Source of the DNA: a virus
Length of the DNA: 64,000 nt
Strand: one strand, 5' to 3'
IMG/VR virus record: IMGVR_UViG_3300042515_001753
Span: 124,001 to 188,000 of that record
Shown here: piece by piece, positions 51,433-61,748 of the stretch
Numbering within the stretch: position 1 is the first letter of the stretch
How the letters are laid out: every line of letters starts with the position of its first letter
Notes under the pieces: generated by a model
What the model saw: the letters and a program-made list of their open reading frames with translations, nothing else
The model's database searches: none
Told to the model about the DNA's origin: nothing
Program-made: the position numbers and the translations under genes

Positions 51433-52668
51433 TCAGCGATTGATTGTGCTGACTGCAACGTCTCCCTGCTTAAAGATGATGTCCACCACGTTCTGGACCT
51501 TCTGTGCGGTGCCCGTAGATGCCTTGTCAAAGGTCGGGCAGATGACCAGACCATAGGATTTGGTGTAGGAGTCCAAAGCACCTGCCTGAAGGGCACCAGA
51601 GCGGATTCCAGCGGCATCTGCAGGGTGAAGGCGCAGCGTCCGCCCAACGGTCTGACCGATGCCCACGATGTCCATAGAGCGCATAAACACGACCGCTTCC
51701 AGAGCAGAGATGTTGATGCCTTCTGCCAAAATGCTGTGATGAAGAACCACAAACTTCTTGTCTGCATCCTTACCCCATTCGTTGAGAGTGTCAAAGAACA
51801 CCTCACGATTCACCTTATCACCATCAATAAATGCACCGTGCTTAGAAGTGATGTGCATCACAGAATAACCTTCCTCTGCCAGTTGTTCGGCAAAGTCAGT
51901 TTCGGAAAGCAAACCAATAATGTGCTTGGTTGCCTTGGCACAAATCAGAATCTTATCAACGGGATTGTCCTGAATGGTCTGAAGAAGATACTCACAGTCA
52001 CGCTGAGCAATATCCTCACCCTTGACAGAAAGGCGCATTTGAGTTGCAATCACCTTAGGAGGAATGATGTAACCGTTCTGAACCAGTTGAGGAGCAGGAA
52101 CCTTAGCGATGATGCTACCGTAGACCTCAGTATCATTCATACCTGCCTTACCAATTACATTACTGTATTTGGGAGTGGCGGTGAAGAAGAAACAACGCTC
52201 TGCCTCTGCACTGAAATACTCTACCGCAGGGAAGAAATGGCGTTGAATGCTATTGTGCGCCTCATCAAACAAAGTAGTGTTGACTTTAATATCAGCACGT
52301 TGAAGTTGCTGTAGAGAATTATAGGTAGTGAAGATAAGTTTGTGACCTTGTGTTTGTTCGTACCAAGTACGAATTACACTAGGTTTCGTGGTGCTAAAAT
52401 GTCTAGTTTCTCCCGAGTGGATATGAAGAACAGAAGCGTTGGTGATGAACTCCAAATATTCACTAGAAAGTTGTTCTGCCAACAAAATACGAGGACTAAC
52501 AACTACAATAGTCTTAGGAGCATCAGACTTGAATTGCTCCATCGCATCAAAGATACCAACGTTGGTCTTACCACCACCGGTAGGAAACACACAGATACCT
52601 TTAGAATGCTGTTGCAGAGCATTCAGGGCATCTTGCTGGTGGGGACGGAGTTGAATCACGTTTCTCAT
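51433..52668 (-). CDS. DEAD/DEAH-box superfamily 2 helicase
   Basis: 411 aa. Q-like LRPHQQDALNAL, motif I FPTGGGKTNVG, motif II LFDEAHNS (DEAH), motif III FFTATPKYS, and motif VI IGQTVGRTLRLHPAD. It unwinds or remodels nucleic acid with ATP; similar to T4 UvsW-type and type I restriction helicases. The compact size suits a phage UvsW-like role in recombination or replication switching. Behind the strong terminator/promoter cassette at 52683. Confidence 0.85.
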   Translation of the reverse strand: MRNVIQLRPHQQDALNALQQHSKGICVFPTGGGKTNVGIFDAMEQFKSDAPKTIVVVSPRILLAEQLSSEYLEFITNASVLHIHSGETRHFSTTKPSVIRTWYEQTQGHKLIFTTYNSLQQLQRADIKVNTTLFDEAHNSIQRHFFPAVEYFSAEAERCFFFTATPKYSNVIGKAGMNDTEVYGSIIAKVPAPQLVQNGYIIPPKVIATQMRLSVKGEDIAQRDCEYLLQTIQDNPVDKILICAKATKHIIGLLSETDFAEQLAEEGYSVMHITSKHGAFIDGDKVNREVFFDTLNEWGKDADKKFVVLHHSILAEGINISALEAVVFMRSMDIVGIGQTVGRTLRLHPADAAGIRSGALQAGALDSYTKSYGLVICPTFDKASTGTAQKVQNVVDIIFKQGDVAVSTINR

Positions 52669-52682
52669 TTGCTTATAGGATT

Positions 52683-52740
52683 ATTATACAGCAAAAAAGG
52701 GGTCTGTGCGGACCCCTGTGCCAGTTCTTAAAGTGTCTTA
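52683..52740 (-). promoter_or_regulatory. Palindrome/terminator/TATAAT cassette
   Basis: Best example of the cassette: element TGTGCCAGTTCTTAAAGTGT at 52717-52740, intrinsic terminator GGGGTC-CGCACA-GACCCC with six T (52716-52693), then TATAAT at 52688-52683, 15 bases before the helicase ATG. It ends late fibre transcription and starts helicase transcription. Confidence 0.85.
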
Positions 52741-52802
52741 GTATCTCATCTTCAACGGAGACAAACCTAGTCTACAGCGATTTAGAGATTATGTCAAGCC
52801 CC

Positions 52803-54803
52803 TTATGGAACTACAACTGTACTAAGAACTCCTGTATTACTTACAAACAATCTATACTTAGTTCCATTAGCAGATGTAAGAATTAAACCAGTAGAAGTGT
52901 TTATACCAACAGAAACATCACCACCAATTACTCTTGCTGGTCCGTTTACCAGTAATCTTGTTCCTAAGGGATTATCTACGTTTGTGGTTCCAATACCAAC
53001 TGTACCAAAAACTGTGTCTACTTCTGAGGCATCAATACCAAGACCAAATCTAATTGAAGTTGTTCCAATTCCTATTCCAGATGAATTAATAACTACTGCA
53101 TCTTCTGGAGTTAATAAATAATTTCCACCAATATGCAAAGGTTCTAATGGAATTGTATTTCCAATACCAACTTTTTGTTCAAAAAATCCATGATTAGTCA
53201 CATTAATGTCATAGAAAGTTGATATTCCAGAAGTTGCATTTACATTTTCATCACCTACACTCATGATTTGATTTCCATTAGCATCAAGAAGTCCAGATTG
53301 ACCGTCTAAAATATAAAGTGTTCGAACACTCGTACTGGTTGCTGCTCCAGTTGCAACAATATCTTGAGATACATTTAAAGAAGAAACACTTACATCTCCA
53401 GAAACCTGAAGTTTACTTGTAGGATTCGTAATACCAATTCCAAGATTTCCTCCATAAGTTAATGTCATCAAAGGATTTGAAGCATCTGGAGCATAAATCC
53501 AGTTAAAATCTCCAATATTTCCACTACCTGCACTATAATTGAGGTAATGATTTAAATTTCCAGTACCATAATTAATAACATCCAAAGTTCTTGAATTACT
53601 GTAGGGATATACTCCAGAAGTATTTCCAAATCTTAGAGCACCATTATTCCCAGTAAGAGTTGTGCTTCTACCTACTGCAACAATTGCCTCTGCAGTATCA
53701 CTCGTAACTTGTAATTTAGATGTGGAACTTCTTCTGATATGAATATCACTTGAAGGAGAGTTTGTACCCACTCCAATTGACTCCGCATAAAGTCTTGTGG
53801 AGACAGTTGAGATTCCTATAGATGATGATTGACTTATAATACTTGAAGAGGTTATAATTCCTATATTATTAATATTTGAGGAAGTTATATTAGATACTGT
53901 AATATTAGGAGATCCACTAATGCTGGTAGCGGTTGTGGCAGTTCCAGTTACATTTCCTACAAATCCTCCAGTTGAGGTTGTAACCCCAGAAACTAAAAGT
54001 CTAGATGCGTTTGCTACACCAAGGGTTGCAATTCCTGTATTATTTAAATTAGTGTTTGTTAATGAAGTAATAACTCCATTACTTGCGGTAATTATTCCAG
54101 TAATACTAATATTTTGAGGTAATCTAGAATTATCTAAGGTTCCATTAGTGATATTGGTGGCATTAAGTCCCTGTAAATTTGTTCCGAATCCACTAAATGA
54201 GTATGCCGTTACAATACCAGAGACATTAATATTTTGTGACAATCTGGCATTATCTAGTGTTCCGGATGCAATATTAGATGCATTTAAATTAGTAATATTA
54301 GTTCCTAAACCACTTAAACTAGATGCGGTTATAATTCCAGTTGTATTTACATTTCCCGTAATCTCATCAACAGATAATCCATTTCCTGTGAGAGGATCTA
54401 GACCAACTTGTAAAGAATAATTTGGAATATCTGTTCCTACACCAACTTTTGATGTTGTAGAAATATTTCCTGCACTAATATACCATCCATCAACAGCAAT
54501 TGCATAAATGTCAGTAAGACCAGAGGCACTTCCATAAAATGCCGTGGCACTTACAATTCCCGTAGAGACATTAAATGTAATTGCAGAACCAACCTTTACA
54601 TCATTATAAAAAGTGGAAACTCCGGTGATTGTTAGATTGGTTGCCGTGACTAATCCAGTAACCTTTGCGGTTCCGTAAACATCCAAAAACTCTGTTGGAA
54701 TTGATGTTCCGATTCCAACCAGACCATTTGCATTTACAATAAAGTTGTCATCATCAACCTGAACTCCATTTCTAAAATTAAATGACTTATTATAATTTGC
54801 CAT
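52803..54803 (-). CDS. Tail-fibre-like repetitive protein, 666 aa
   Basis: MANYNKSFNFRNGVQVDDDN start, then many repeats of the type GIVTATNLTITGVSTFYND and LSGLGTNITNLNASNIASGT, a beta-helix-like trimeric fibre pattern of cyanophages. The end (GTKYRLFVSNTGVLSTVVVP) is a compact tip and no S74 chaperone is present. A late box (AATAAATA, 54830-54823) is 20 bases upstream. Confidence 0.8.
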   Translation of the reverse strand: MANYNKSFNFRNGVQVDDDNFIVNANGLVGIGTSIPTEFLDVYGTAKVTGLVTATNLTITGVSTFYNDVKVGSAITFNVSTGIVSATAFYGSASGLTDIYAIAVDGWYISAGNISTTSKVGVGTDIPNYSLQVGLDPLTGNGLSVDEITGNVNTTGIITASSLSGLGTNITNLNASNIASGTLDNARLSQNINVSGIVTAYSFSGFGTNLQGLNATNITNGTLDNSRLPQNISITGIITASNGVITSLTNTNLNNTGIATLGVANASRLLVSGVTTSTGGFVGNVTGTATTATSISGSPNITVSNITSSNINNIGIITSSSIISQSSSIGISTVSTRLYAESIGVGTNSPSSDIHIRRSSTSKLQVTSDTAEAIVAVGRSTTLTGNNGALRFGNTSGVYPYSNSRTLDVINYGTGNLNHYLNYSAGSGNIGDFNWIYAPDASNPLMTLTYGGNLGIGITNPTSKLQVSGDVSVSSLNVSQDIVATGAATSTSVRTLYILDGQSGLLDANGNQIMSVGDENVNATSGISTFYDINVTNHGFFEQKVGIGNTIPLEPLHIGGNYLLTPEDAVVINSSGIGIGTTSIRFGLGIDASEVDTVFGTVGIGTTNVDNPLGTRLLVNGPARVIGGDVSVGINTSTGLILTSANGTKYRLFVSNTGVLSTVVVP

Positions 54804-54822
54804 CTTCTGGATACTTTTTAGT

Positions 54823-54830
54823 TATTTATT
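54823..54830 (-). promoter_or_regulatory. T4-type late promoter box
   Basis: Minus strand AATAAATA, 20 bases before the ATG of the 666-aa fibre gene. Confidence 0.65.
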
Positions 54831-54842
54831 GACTTTATGAAG

Positions 54843-55817
54843 TTAGGTTGGAGTAGTATTATAAAGTATTGGTCCAGATATGGAACCTCCGACGTTTGAT
54901 ATAGATGTTCCGCTTCCATCGTTGTAGATAATAATTGCTCTTCCTTGCGATCCTCCGGCATTTCCAGTTCCGCTAGCACCATTACCTCCATTAGATCCTC
55001 CGGCACCTGCGGCATTTCCACTTGTTCCTCCAGCACCACCAGTAGTCAACCCACCTGAAGCACCAGCACTTCCATCGTTGCTTGCATTTCCACCACCAGC
55101 ACCCCCGTTACCGCCAGGATATCCAGAACCTCCACCACCCCCAGCTCCTGCTGTGCGTACTTCTGTTCTGCGCCTTGTAATAGACCCTGTTCTTCTAGAT
55201 TGATTAGTCCAAGAACCTCCGCCGCCGCCTCCACCACCGGATTGGATGTATCCTCTATTTGTAACGATTGTTGGATATTGAATTCCTAAGGCACTACTTC
55301 CATCACCACCTACGGTTGAATTGGTAAGAGTACTGTCTGCTCCTTTTCCACCATCTCCCCCAGAACCATAAAGTTGCCCACTTGGTCCAATTTCAAGTTC
55401 TAATTGCGTATTTGCTTCCCATTCGCCAGTTGTTAGTGCCACATTATTAATTGATGCCTTATTAGATCCAATAATTTTATTTACATTAATAATAATTCTT
55501 GTATTTGCACCACTTGCTGGTCTAGTTTTAAATTCACCAATCACAGTCACGTTTTGATTATTATACCTAACACGAGCACTCAAACGTTGAGCAATGAATG
55601 AGGTATCATAAAAACCAACGACAACATTTAATTTTTTAGAATAAAAATCACTAAATGCGATAGGTCCAGATTGAGGAATTCCAGTATCTAAGGGAAGATT
55701 TGATAATGTTCCAACAGTTTGACTAACTCGGTAAGCTCCAAAACTTATATTTGTAGTTGGTCCAAACTCTCTTGAGATATCTGAAGCAGATATTGAACCC
55801 GATGCTTGTAGCGCCAT
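54843..55817 (-). CDS. Glycine-rich adhesin, gp38-like
   Basis: 324 aa. N-terminus MALQASGSISASDISREFGP and SGPIAFSDFY is a fibre-attachment type opening; the middle is a beta-sandwich (TRIIINVNKIIGSNKASINN, then ELEIGPSGQLYGSGGDGGKG), and residues about 190-300 are glycine stretches separated by short variable loops, as in T-even gp38 adhesins that form receptor-binding tips. Located between two fibre genes, 2 bases after the 1853-aa gene. Confidence 0.75.
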   Translation of the reverse strand: MALQASGSISASDISREFGPTTNISFGAYRVSQTVGTLSNLPLDTGIPQSGPIAFSDFYSKKLNVVVGFYDTSFIAQRLSARVRYNNQNVTVIGEFKTRPASGANTRIIINVNKIIGSNKASINNVALTTGEWEANTQLELEIGPSGQLYGSGGDGGKGADSTLTNSTVGGDGSSALGIQYPTIVTNRGYIQSGGGGGGGGSWTNQSRRTGSITRRRTEVRTAGAGGGGGSGYPGGNGGAGGGNASNDGSAGASGGLTTGGAGGTSGNAAGAGGSNGGNGASGTGNAGGSQGRAIIIYNDGSGTSISNVGGSISGPILYNTTPT

Positions 55818-55819
55818 AG

Positions 55820-58800
55820 TTACTTAACTCCTTTGAGTTCGTTGATTTCTGCTTTGAGTTCTTTGATTGCCTCAATCAGTAGAGGAACAAGTTTTTCGTA
55901 TTGAACCGTAATGTAGTTAGAATCTACAGGAGCAGGTTTGACTGCTTCTGGAAGAACTACCTGAACTTGTTGTGCAGATACGCCCACATAACGAACTAAA
56001 CCATCAAAACCAAGTGACTGCCCAATCTCATTAAAGTTATATGTAAATCCGCTCAGAGCAAGAACTTTATCTAGAGCATTTTCTAGTGGTTGAATATTTG
56101 TTTTGAGTCTTTCGTCGGAAGCAAAAGCAGTAATATCTCCACTTACAGATAAATTCGTTCCATCAAAAACTAAACTAGATGAAGTGGTAGCATTATTGGA
56201 ACCATCCTTAAAGACAACTTGATTGGCAGAACCGAAACTTAAATCGGCGGCAGTAGAAGCAGAAGTCGCATTACCAGATAATGTGGCAGTAATGGTTCCA
56301 GCACTAAAGTTGTTAGAAGCATTACGAGCAACAATAGTTGATGCCGTGTTTGCTGAAGTTGCATTAGAAGTTACAGTAAATGTGGCAGCACCGGAATTAT
56401 TAAATGTTGCGGATCCAGATAATCCAGTACCAGAAGTATTAAGTGTTAATAAATTACTAAGAGTACCAACAAATGTAGATGCTGTTAAAGCATTAGTATT
56501 AGCATTATAAGTCAATCCAGAATCAATAAACGGACTTTGATTACCTGTTGATTGATTTGCAACTAATACTATTGAAGTTGTAGTGTCTGATGATGTAGTA
56601 GAGGAAATGTTTATATTATTTGCATTAGTTGCAGTTCCAGTCACATCACCGACTATGTTACCAGTTATATTACCGGTCACATTACCAGTAATAGTTCCAG
56701 TTACATTTAAATTTCCACCTACATTCAGGTTCTGAGCAATACCGACACCACCACTTACAACTAGTGCTCCATTTGCCGTGGTTGTGGACGGAGTATTAGA
56801 ACTTACTTTTAATTGTGATTTAATATTTACAGCATTTGTAAACTTAACTTCCTTATTAAATGTAACCGGACCATCAAATTGAGAAAGAATCGTGCCAGAA
56901 TTACCACCCTCAACAACAAGACGTTCTTTAACGGTTACTTCATCAAATACGGCACTTAATCTAGATGGGTCTTCACCGGTAACCGTTGGAATTGGATTAT
57001 CATATGTAACTTCCTCACCAGTTGATGAAGATGTTTTACGATTACCAATAAAGGAGTCACCATTATTATTCATACCAGTATAAACAACAATACCACCAGA
57101 CCTTTCCTGTGACTGTACCAAGAACTCTTCTCTTTCTGTCAAAGTTACGGTCTGAACCTGAGGCAATCCTGTTGAGTAGTTTCCTGGACCATATCCAAGA
57201 TACTCAAAAGTATGCCCCGAAGCTCTAACAATTGAAGGTCTTCTGAATTCAATTGAGATTGGTTTAATCTTTCTGATAAGTGAACCACTATCGTGAGCGG
57301 TTTGTTTCGTGGATAGAGCACCACGAATCACCGTAATCTCATTTCCTCCACCACCACTCAGAGTGCTACTCGCAACTCTCATAATCTCTTCATCAATCTG
57401 AATATAAGAACCAAGTGGGAATCTCTTGGTGATTGCTGCTGCACTTACAGGGCTTGATACTGCAACTGTGAGAGAAGTGGTGGTAATTCCACTAGCGGCA
57501 ACAAGTGTTTCCTTATCAAATAATGGAATACTTCTGATTCCTAGATTTTCTGCTGTAGAATCAGAACTGGCATTATTTGCAGAAAGCCCGTGCTTCAGTA
57601 CATATCCACCATTCACACTCAGAGAAGGTGTAAGTGCCGTAAATGCATTTACACTAACTCTATCTTTTACAATATAATCTCCTCTATTATTATTTGAGGA
57701 ATCAATCACTCTAAATCTATTACCGGCAACTAATCCGTGAGGTGCAGAACAATTAAAGGTACTTATCCCAGACCCAGAAGAATAACTGGTGGTTGTAATC
57801 CGAACCGAAGGTCCAACGATAAAGGCATATTGATTTGCCGTAACTACAGAGTCTCCTGCTGTCTTGGCAATTGAAATCTGATTGTCTGCCGAAACTGCCG
57901 TAATACGGTGATATGTGTCTGAGGTTGTTCCATCACCCGTAAATTGAACCACATTACCAATTGCCGTTGTAATTCCTGATGTGATAATATTAAATCTTGC
58001 ATTACCATTACCATTACCTATCACAGAGGCATCAAAATATAATGCACCGGCAGAATATCCAGATCCAGAAGAAACAACATCTGCAGAAATTACCGCTCCA
58101 CCAGATACCACAACTTTTGCAGTTGCTCCTCTCCAGGTTCCAGTCTGAGAAGTATTGAGAAGTTTGAGGTTTTGATATGTTCCAGAATTATAAGATGCAC
58201 CAGCAACTAAAGTACTGAAGGTTACAATACCGGCAAGACCGTGCTCTCTTGCAAAGGTAATCGTTGCACTTGATGTAGAGTTAGATACTGAGGATACATC
58301 AAGACCAACTCCTAGATTTGTGAGTAAGGTATCGGTCGATTCTTTTGTAATACTCTTCTTAAGGTCACTTGTTACGACATCACCAATCGGGGACCTCTTT
58401 GCAAATGTTTTGGCAGATGTTGGAGTATCATTAACATTATCTCTGTCTAACTGAGGATAAAGGTCAACAACATTCTGACTATACTTAATGTTTGTGAACT
58501 CCGTTGGAATTGCCTTATTGGCACTTAAAGTATAGATATGATAAACACCATCCTGAATACCACTAATGTATGAAGTAATTACTTCGCTTCTATAATTGTA
58601 AAGATTTGATTGTAAGTTATTTCTTTCAAATCTTGGAGATGAGGTTGTTCTATTGGAGGTTACATTTGTGAATAATGCGGGAGTTCTTGTTGTGGTATGA
58701 GTAAAGGTCATATCATCAACAACTGATGCAACCGTAAAGGTTCCGTTATAACCAAGATTATCTTCACCAGTTGTGTTAGTACTGTCCGTTACATTTTTAA

Positions 58801-61381
58801 TAATAATACTATCACCAACCTGAAGATTGTGTGGAAGTTCAGAAATTACAGTTACGGTTGAGGATGCACGAGAGCAAGTACTAATAAATCTTGAATTTCG
58901 GTTATACTCATAGTCGGATTCCGTAAGACTCGAAAGACTAAAATCACTATTATTACGATACCCAGTTGAACTTGATTCTTGAATTACAAATCCGTCTTCT
59001 GGATTTTTAGAACCCACAAGTTCTTTTGGAATTACAACTCTAATTTTATAAAGTTTTTCATCCAAACTTCTGGTGTCTTCAATTCTTTTTACATAAGAAG
59101 GTTCGGTTCTTTCGGTCAATACAGCAACACCTAATGCAACAATTGCCGTATAAATGTCACTACTTACATTTGTGTTAATGTACCACTGACTATTTGTAGT
59201 ATCATATTGTACTGGATGTCCAACATCTCCGGCAATCTTATCAGATACTCTGCTCAGAATTCTTAGATTAGTTCCTTTATATACATCAATTGCAGTTCCA
59301 CTTACAGCTGCCGACTCTGAAGAAGCAAGTTTAATTTGAGTGGAAGATTGTCTGATTGCATAATAAACTGTATTTTCTACAATATTTTCTGGCAAATCAC
59401 CATCGTCACTTAGAATAATAACTTTTTCACCCGTTTGGATGTTATGAGTACCAAGTGTAAAAATATTAGATGATGGTATGGATGATGTATATTCTTTAAC
59501 AGAACTTGTAATACCATCGGACATTAAAATATTTGCCGAGTATTCTGTTCCGTTTCCAACGAAATATAGTTTGTCACTTACTTTTGCACCAATTCTATAT
59601 CCTTGAGTAAGAATTGGGGGGATATCATCTTGAGAAGTAAATCCAAAGAGATATAATCTGGTGCTGTTTGCGACTGATATAGTCTTTGTAACATCTAATG
59701 AAATCCAATCAATATCTTGCTCATCTTCCACTATTGCTCTTGGAGCAATAATTGAGGTAATGAATGCCTTATTGTCTTTATCAAATGCTTCTTTCTTAAA
59801 TCCAGAAGATGTAAGTGAAATCTGACCGAAGTTGGAGTTTGAGTTGGTGATACTTAGGTCAGCACCAGTTTCTGCATCAAAGTGCTTATTGAATCCAATC
59901 GCAAAGACGGATACAATCTGAATAAAGGCATCATTCGTTGCCTTAATATGACTTGATTCCCATCCACTTCTATAAATTGATAGTGGATCTAGGTGATAAA
60001 CCGTTCCGAGTGAAGATGATTGGGAAGATAAAGTTGCTCCTGCAACTCTGGATATAGTAATATTATCGGAATAATCTCTATTTGTTGGATTGTATTTTAC
60101 AAATGCACGGTCGTCTTTTTGTAGAGATACGCCCGTGAATTGTGCCACAACCATCGAACGGAAACCCGATGCCTTACTACCATCGGCAAGCATTCCGTTC
60201 ATACCATAAACAGAACGCAAGGAAATATTAAAGATATATGGAGATGCTCCAGATACGGTATCAGTTTCAATTGTTACAAATCCACTCGATGCATTTCCTG
60301 GTGTTGCCAGATTGGGTGGAAAACTTGGGAGTAAGTATGTAAATACGGTTGGATCAGTTGCACTAATACTCTGAACTTTTGTTGAGATATTATATTCTAC
60401 TGGAGAAACTCCACTAATCTTGATTGGGGTTCCTGCCGTGAATTCGTGAGCTACTGCAGTTTTGACCGTGACCTGATTAGTTGCGGTTCCACCAGACCCA
60501 GACTCAATTGTAGAAATCTGAAGAGGATCTGCGGCAAAGGCACCTACAATTTCCCATTCTGGTCTCTGCTTCTCAAAACCAAGAGAATCAGCGGGGTACT
60601 TTTGATCAATATCTCTACCAGATGCAAGATTAAATGCATTAGAGAGTTTTGCATAATACATATCAAGGTCAGTCAGACCCGTATCTTCATATAGATTTAC
60701 TCCATCAGCATACTCAAAGCAGGTGAGTTTGTGGTGAGAAAATATTGGAGTTGATTGGTTATTGACGGAGAAATCTGCTGGGTCAGTATAAACAGTACCC
60801 TCTGTGCTACCATCAAAGATACAGAACTGCCAGAAATAGCAGGCACCGGTAATTCTAAAAATTGCCGAGTTTGGAACAGCAGAATCTGTTGGGTTCGGAA
60901 CATATTTTGGGCGAATCTTGGTCTTTCTTAAATCTAGACCAACAATTGAGGTTCCTCTGGGTACAACAACCCCGCCGTTTGCACTATTAAACTTATAAAG
61001 AATATTATCTTCTTGTGTAAGGTCGAATACTGATTCAAGTGTGAGTGATAATGTGCTCGATGCTGGAGATGTTGTTCCACTCGGAGATGTTACTGTTGCT
61101 GTTCCACCAACATCCTTTATAGAAAAACCCGGACGATTATCAACAGTATGCTGCCCAGGCATCAAGAGAATTGTGGTTTTCTCTACTTCATCATTACTAT
61201 TTCCTCTTAGATAGGAAAATCTTGCTGCCTCTAAAAGTGCTCTCTGTAGCGTCTTAAAGGGTTGAGCAAGTGAGTTACCCTGATTACTGATGCTATCTGT
61301 GGAATCAAGGTCACTAGGCGAAACATAAAGAATGCGACCTTCTGTGTTCTTTATGAAATTATCTAATTTGTTCAGACCCAT
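55820..61381 (-). CDS. Giant tail fibre with S74 chaperone domain, 1853 aa
   Basis: N-terminus MGLNKLDNFIKNTEGRILYV and FKTLQRALLEAARFSYLRGN is the typical cyanophage virion-protein opening, followed by a beta-helix region, several immunoglobulin-like and repeat blocks, and GGNLNVTGTITGNVTGNITG stretches. The C-terminus SDERLKTNIQPLENALDKVL ... YVGVSAQQVQVVLPEAVKPA, YEKLVPLLIEAIKELK is the peptidase S74/intramolecular chaperone domain, which trims itself after helping fibre trimerisation. Catalytic Ser and Lys fall in SDERLK. Late box CATAAATA at 61416-61409. Confidence 0.85.
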   Translation of the reverse strand: MGLNKLDNFIKNTEGRILYVSPSDLDSTDSISNQGNSLAQPFKTLQRALLEAARFSYLRGNSNDEVEKTTILLMPGQHTVDNRPGFSIKDVGGTATVTSPSGTTSPASSTLSLTLESVFDLTQEDNILYKFNSANGGVVVPRGTSIVGLDLRKTKIRPKYVPNPTDSAVPNSAIFRITGACYFWQFCIFDGSTEGTVYTDPADFSVNNQSTPIFSHHKLTCFEYADGVNLYEDTGLTDLDMYYAKLSNAFNLASGRDIDQKYPADSLGFEKQRPEWEIVGAFAADPLQISTIESGSGGTATNQVTVKTAVAHEFTAGTPIKISGVSPVEYNISTKVQSISATDPTVFTYLLPSFPPNLATPGNASSGFVTIETDTVSGASPYIFNISLRSVYGMNGMLADGSKASGFRSMVVAQFTGVSLQKDDRAFVKYNPTNRDYSDNITISRVAGATLSSQSSSLGTVYHLDPLSIYRSGWESSHIKATNDAFIQIVSVFAIGFNKHFDAETGADLSITNSNSNFGQISLTSSGFKKEAFDKDNKAFITSIIAPRAIVEDEQDIDWISLDVTKTISVANSTRLYLFGFTSQDDIPPILTQGYRIGAKVSDKLYFVGNGTEYSANILMSDGITSSVKEYTSSIPSSNIFTLGTHNIQTGEKVIILSDDGDLPENIVENTVYYAIRQSSTQIKLASSESAAVSGTAIDVYKGTNLRILSRVSDKIAGDVGHPVQYDTTNSQWYINTNVSSDIYTAIVALGVAVLTERTEPSYVKRIEDTRSLDEKLYKIRVVIPKELVGSKNPEDGFVIQESSSTGYRNNSDFSLSSLTESDYEYNRNSRFISTCSRASSTVTVISELPHNLQVGDSIIIKNVTDSTNTTGEDNLGYNGTFTVASVVDDMTFTHTTTRTPALFTNVTSNRTTSSPRFERNNLQSNLYNYRSEVITSYISGIQDGVYHIYTLSANKAIPTEFTNIKYSQNVVDLYPQLDRDNVNDTPTSAKTFAKRSPIGDVVTSDLKKSITKESTDTLLTNLGVGLDVSSVSNSTSSATITFAREHGLAGIVTFSTLVAGASYNSGTYQNLKLLNTSQTGTWRGATAKVVVSGGAVISADVVSSGSGYSAGALYFDASVIGNGNGNARFNIITSGITTAIGNVVQFTGDGTTSDTYHRITAVSADNQISIAKTAGDSVVTANQYAFIVGPSVRITTTSYSSGSGISTFNCSAPHGLVAGNRFRVIDSSNNNRGDYIVKDRVSVNAFTALTPSLSVNGGYVLKHGLSANNASSDSTAENLGIRSIPLFDKETLVAASGITTTSLTVAVSSPVSAAAITKRFPLGSYIQIDEEIMRVASSTLSGGGGNEITVIRGALSTKQTAHDSGSLIRKIKPISIEFRRPSIVRASGHTFEYLGYGPGNYSTGLPQVQTVTLTEREEFLVQSQERSGGIVVYTGMNNNGDSFIGNRKTSSSTGEEVTYDNPIPTVTGEDPSRLSAVFDEVTVKERLVVEGGNSGTILSQFDGPVTFNKEVKFTNAVNIKSQLKVSSNTPSTTTANGALVVSGGVGIAQNLNVGGNLNVTGTITGNVTGNITGNIVGDVTGTATNANNINISSTTSSDTTTSIVLVANQSTGNQSPFIDSGLTYNANTNALTASTFVGTLSNLLTLNTSGTGLSGSATFNNSGAATFTVTSNATSANTASTIVARNASNNFSAGTITATLSGNATSASTAADLSFGSANQVVFKDGSNNATTSSSLVFDGTNLSVSGDITAFASDERLKTNIQPLENALDKVLALSGFTYNFNEIGQSLGFDGLVRYVGVSAQQVQVVLPEAVKPAPVDSNYITVQYEKLVPLLIEAIKELKAEINELKGVK

Positions 61382-61408
61382 TTTATTATCTATAGACCTA
61401 TTATGTTT

Positions 61409-61416
61409 TATTTATG
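61409..61416 (-). promoter_or_regulatory. T4-type late promoter box
   Basis: Minus strand CATAAATA, 28 bases before the fibre ATG and overlapping the stop codon of the 102-aa gene. Confidence 0.65.
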
Positions 61417-61720
61417 AAGATAAGTCCTGCCGCAAAAACTCATAACCTTCATCTGGAAGGTCTTGGGGGTTTTCTAGGTCCATATCAAAAAGTAATGGGT
61501 GTGCTTCCTCGTCTATAAGATAGAATGAGTTTTTAAATAAATCATCTGGTTCAAATGCACGATACTTATCTGCCGTTCTACAGAGGTCTTCATCGTATAA
61601 GTGCCCATCAGGTAATTCATCGAAGGTAAATGGAATCTCGTTGATGAAGTACATTTTCACAATCATACTTCCGTTATTATACCAACAATATGACTGACTT
61701 ATTTTATACTTGAAAGACAT
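61412..61720 (-). CDS. Hypothetical acidic protein, 102 aa
   Basis: MSFKYKISQSYCWYNNGSMI, VKMYFINEIPFTFDELPDGH, LYDEDLCRTADKYRAFEPDD. Acidic alpha/beta; late box AATAAATA at 61748-61741. A cyanophage type of unknown role, in the structural block. Confidence 0.6.
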   Translation of the reverse strand: MSFKYKISQSYCWYNNGSMIVKMYFINEIPFTFDELPDGHLYDEDLCRTADKYRAFEPDDLFKNSFYLIDEEAHPLLFDMDLENPQDLPDEGYEFLRQDLSS

Positions 61721-61740
61721 TTGAGTATCTCAATATCTTA

Positions 61741-61748
61741 TATTTATT
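61741..61748 (-). promoter_or_regulatory. T4-type late promoter box
   Basis: Minus strand AATAAATA, 21 bases before the ATG of the 102-aa gene, overlapping the stop of the HNH gene. Confidence 0.6.

Noticed and set aside
51423-51806. Minus-strand frame of 127 codons in the helicase gene
   Set aside because: It is an out-of-frame shadow of the helicase C-terminus.
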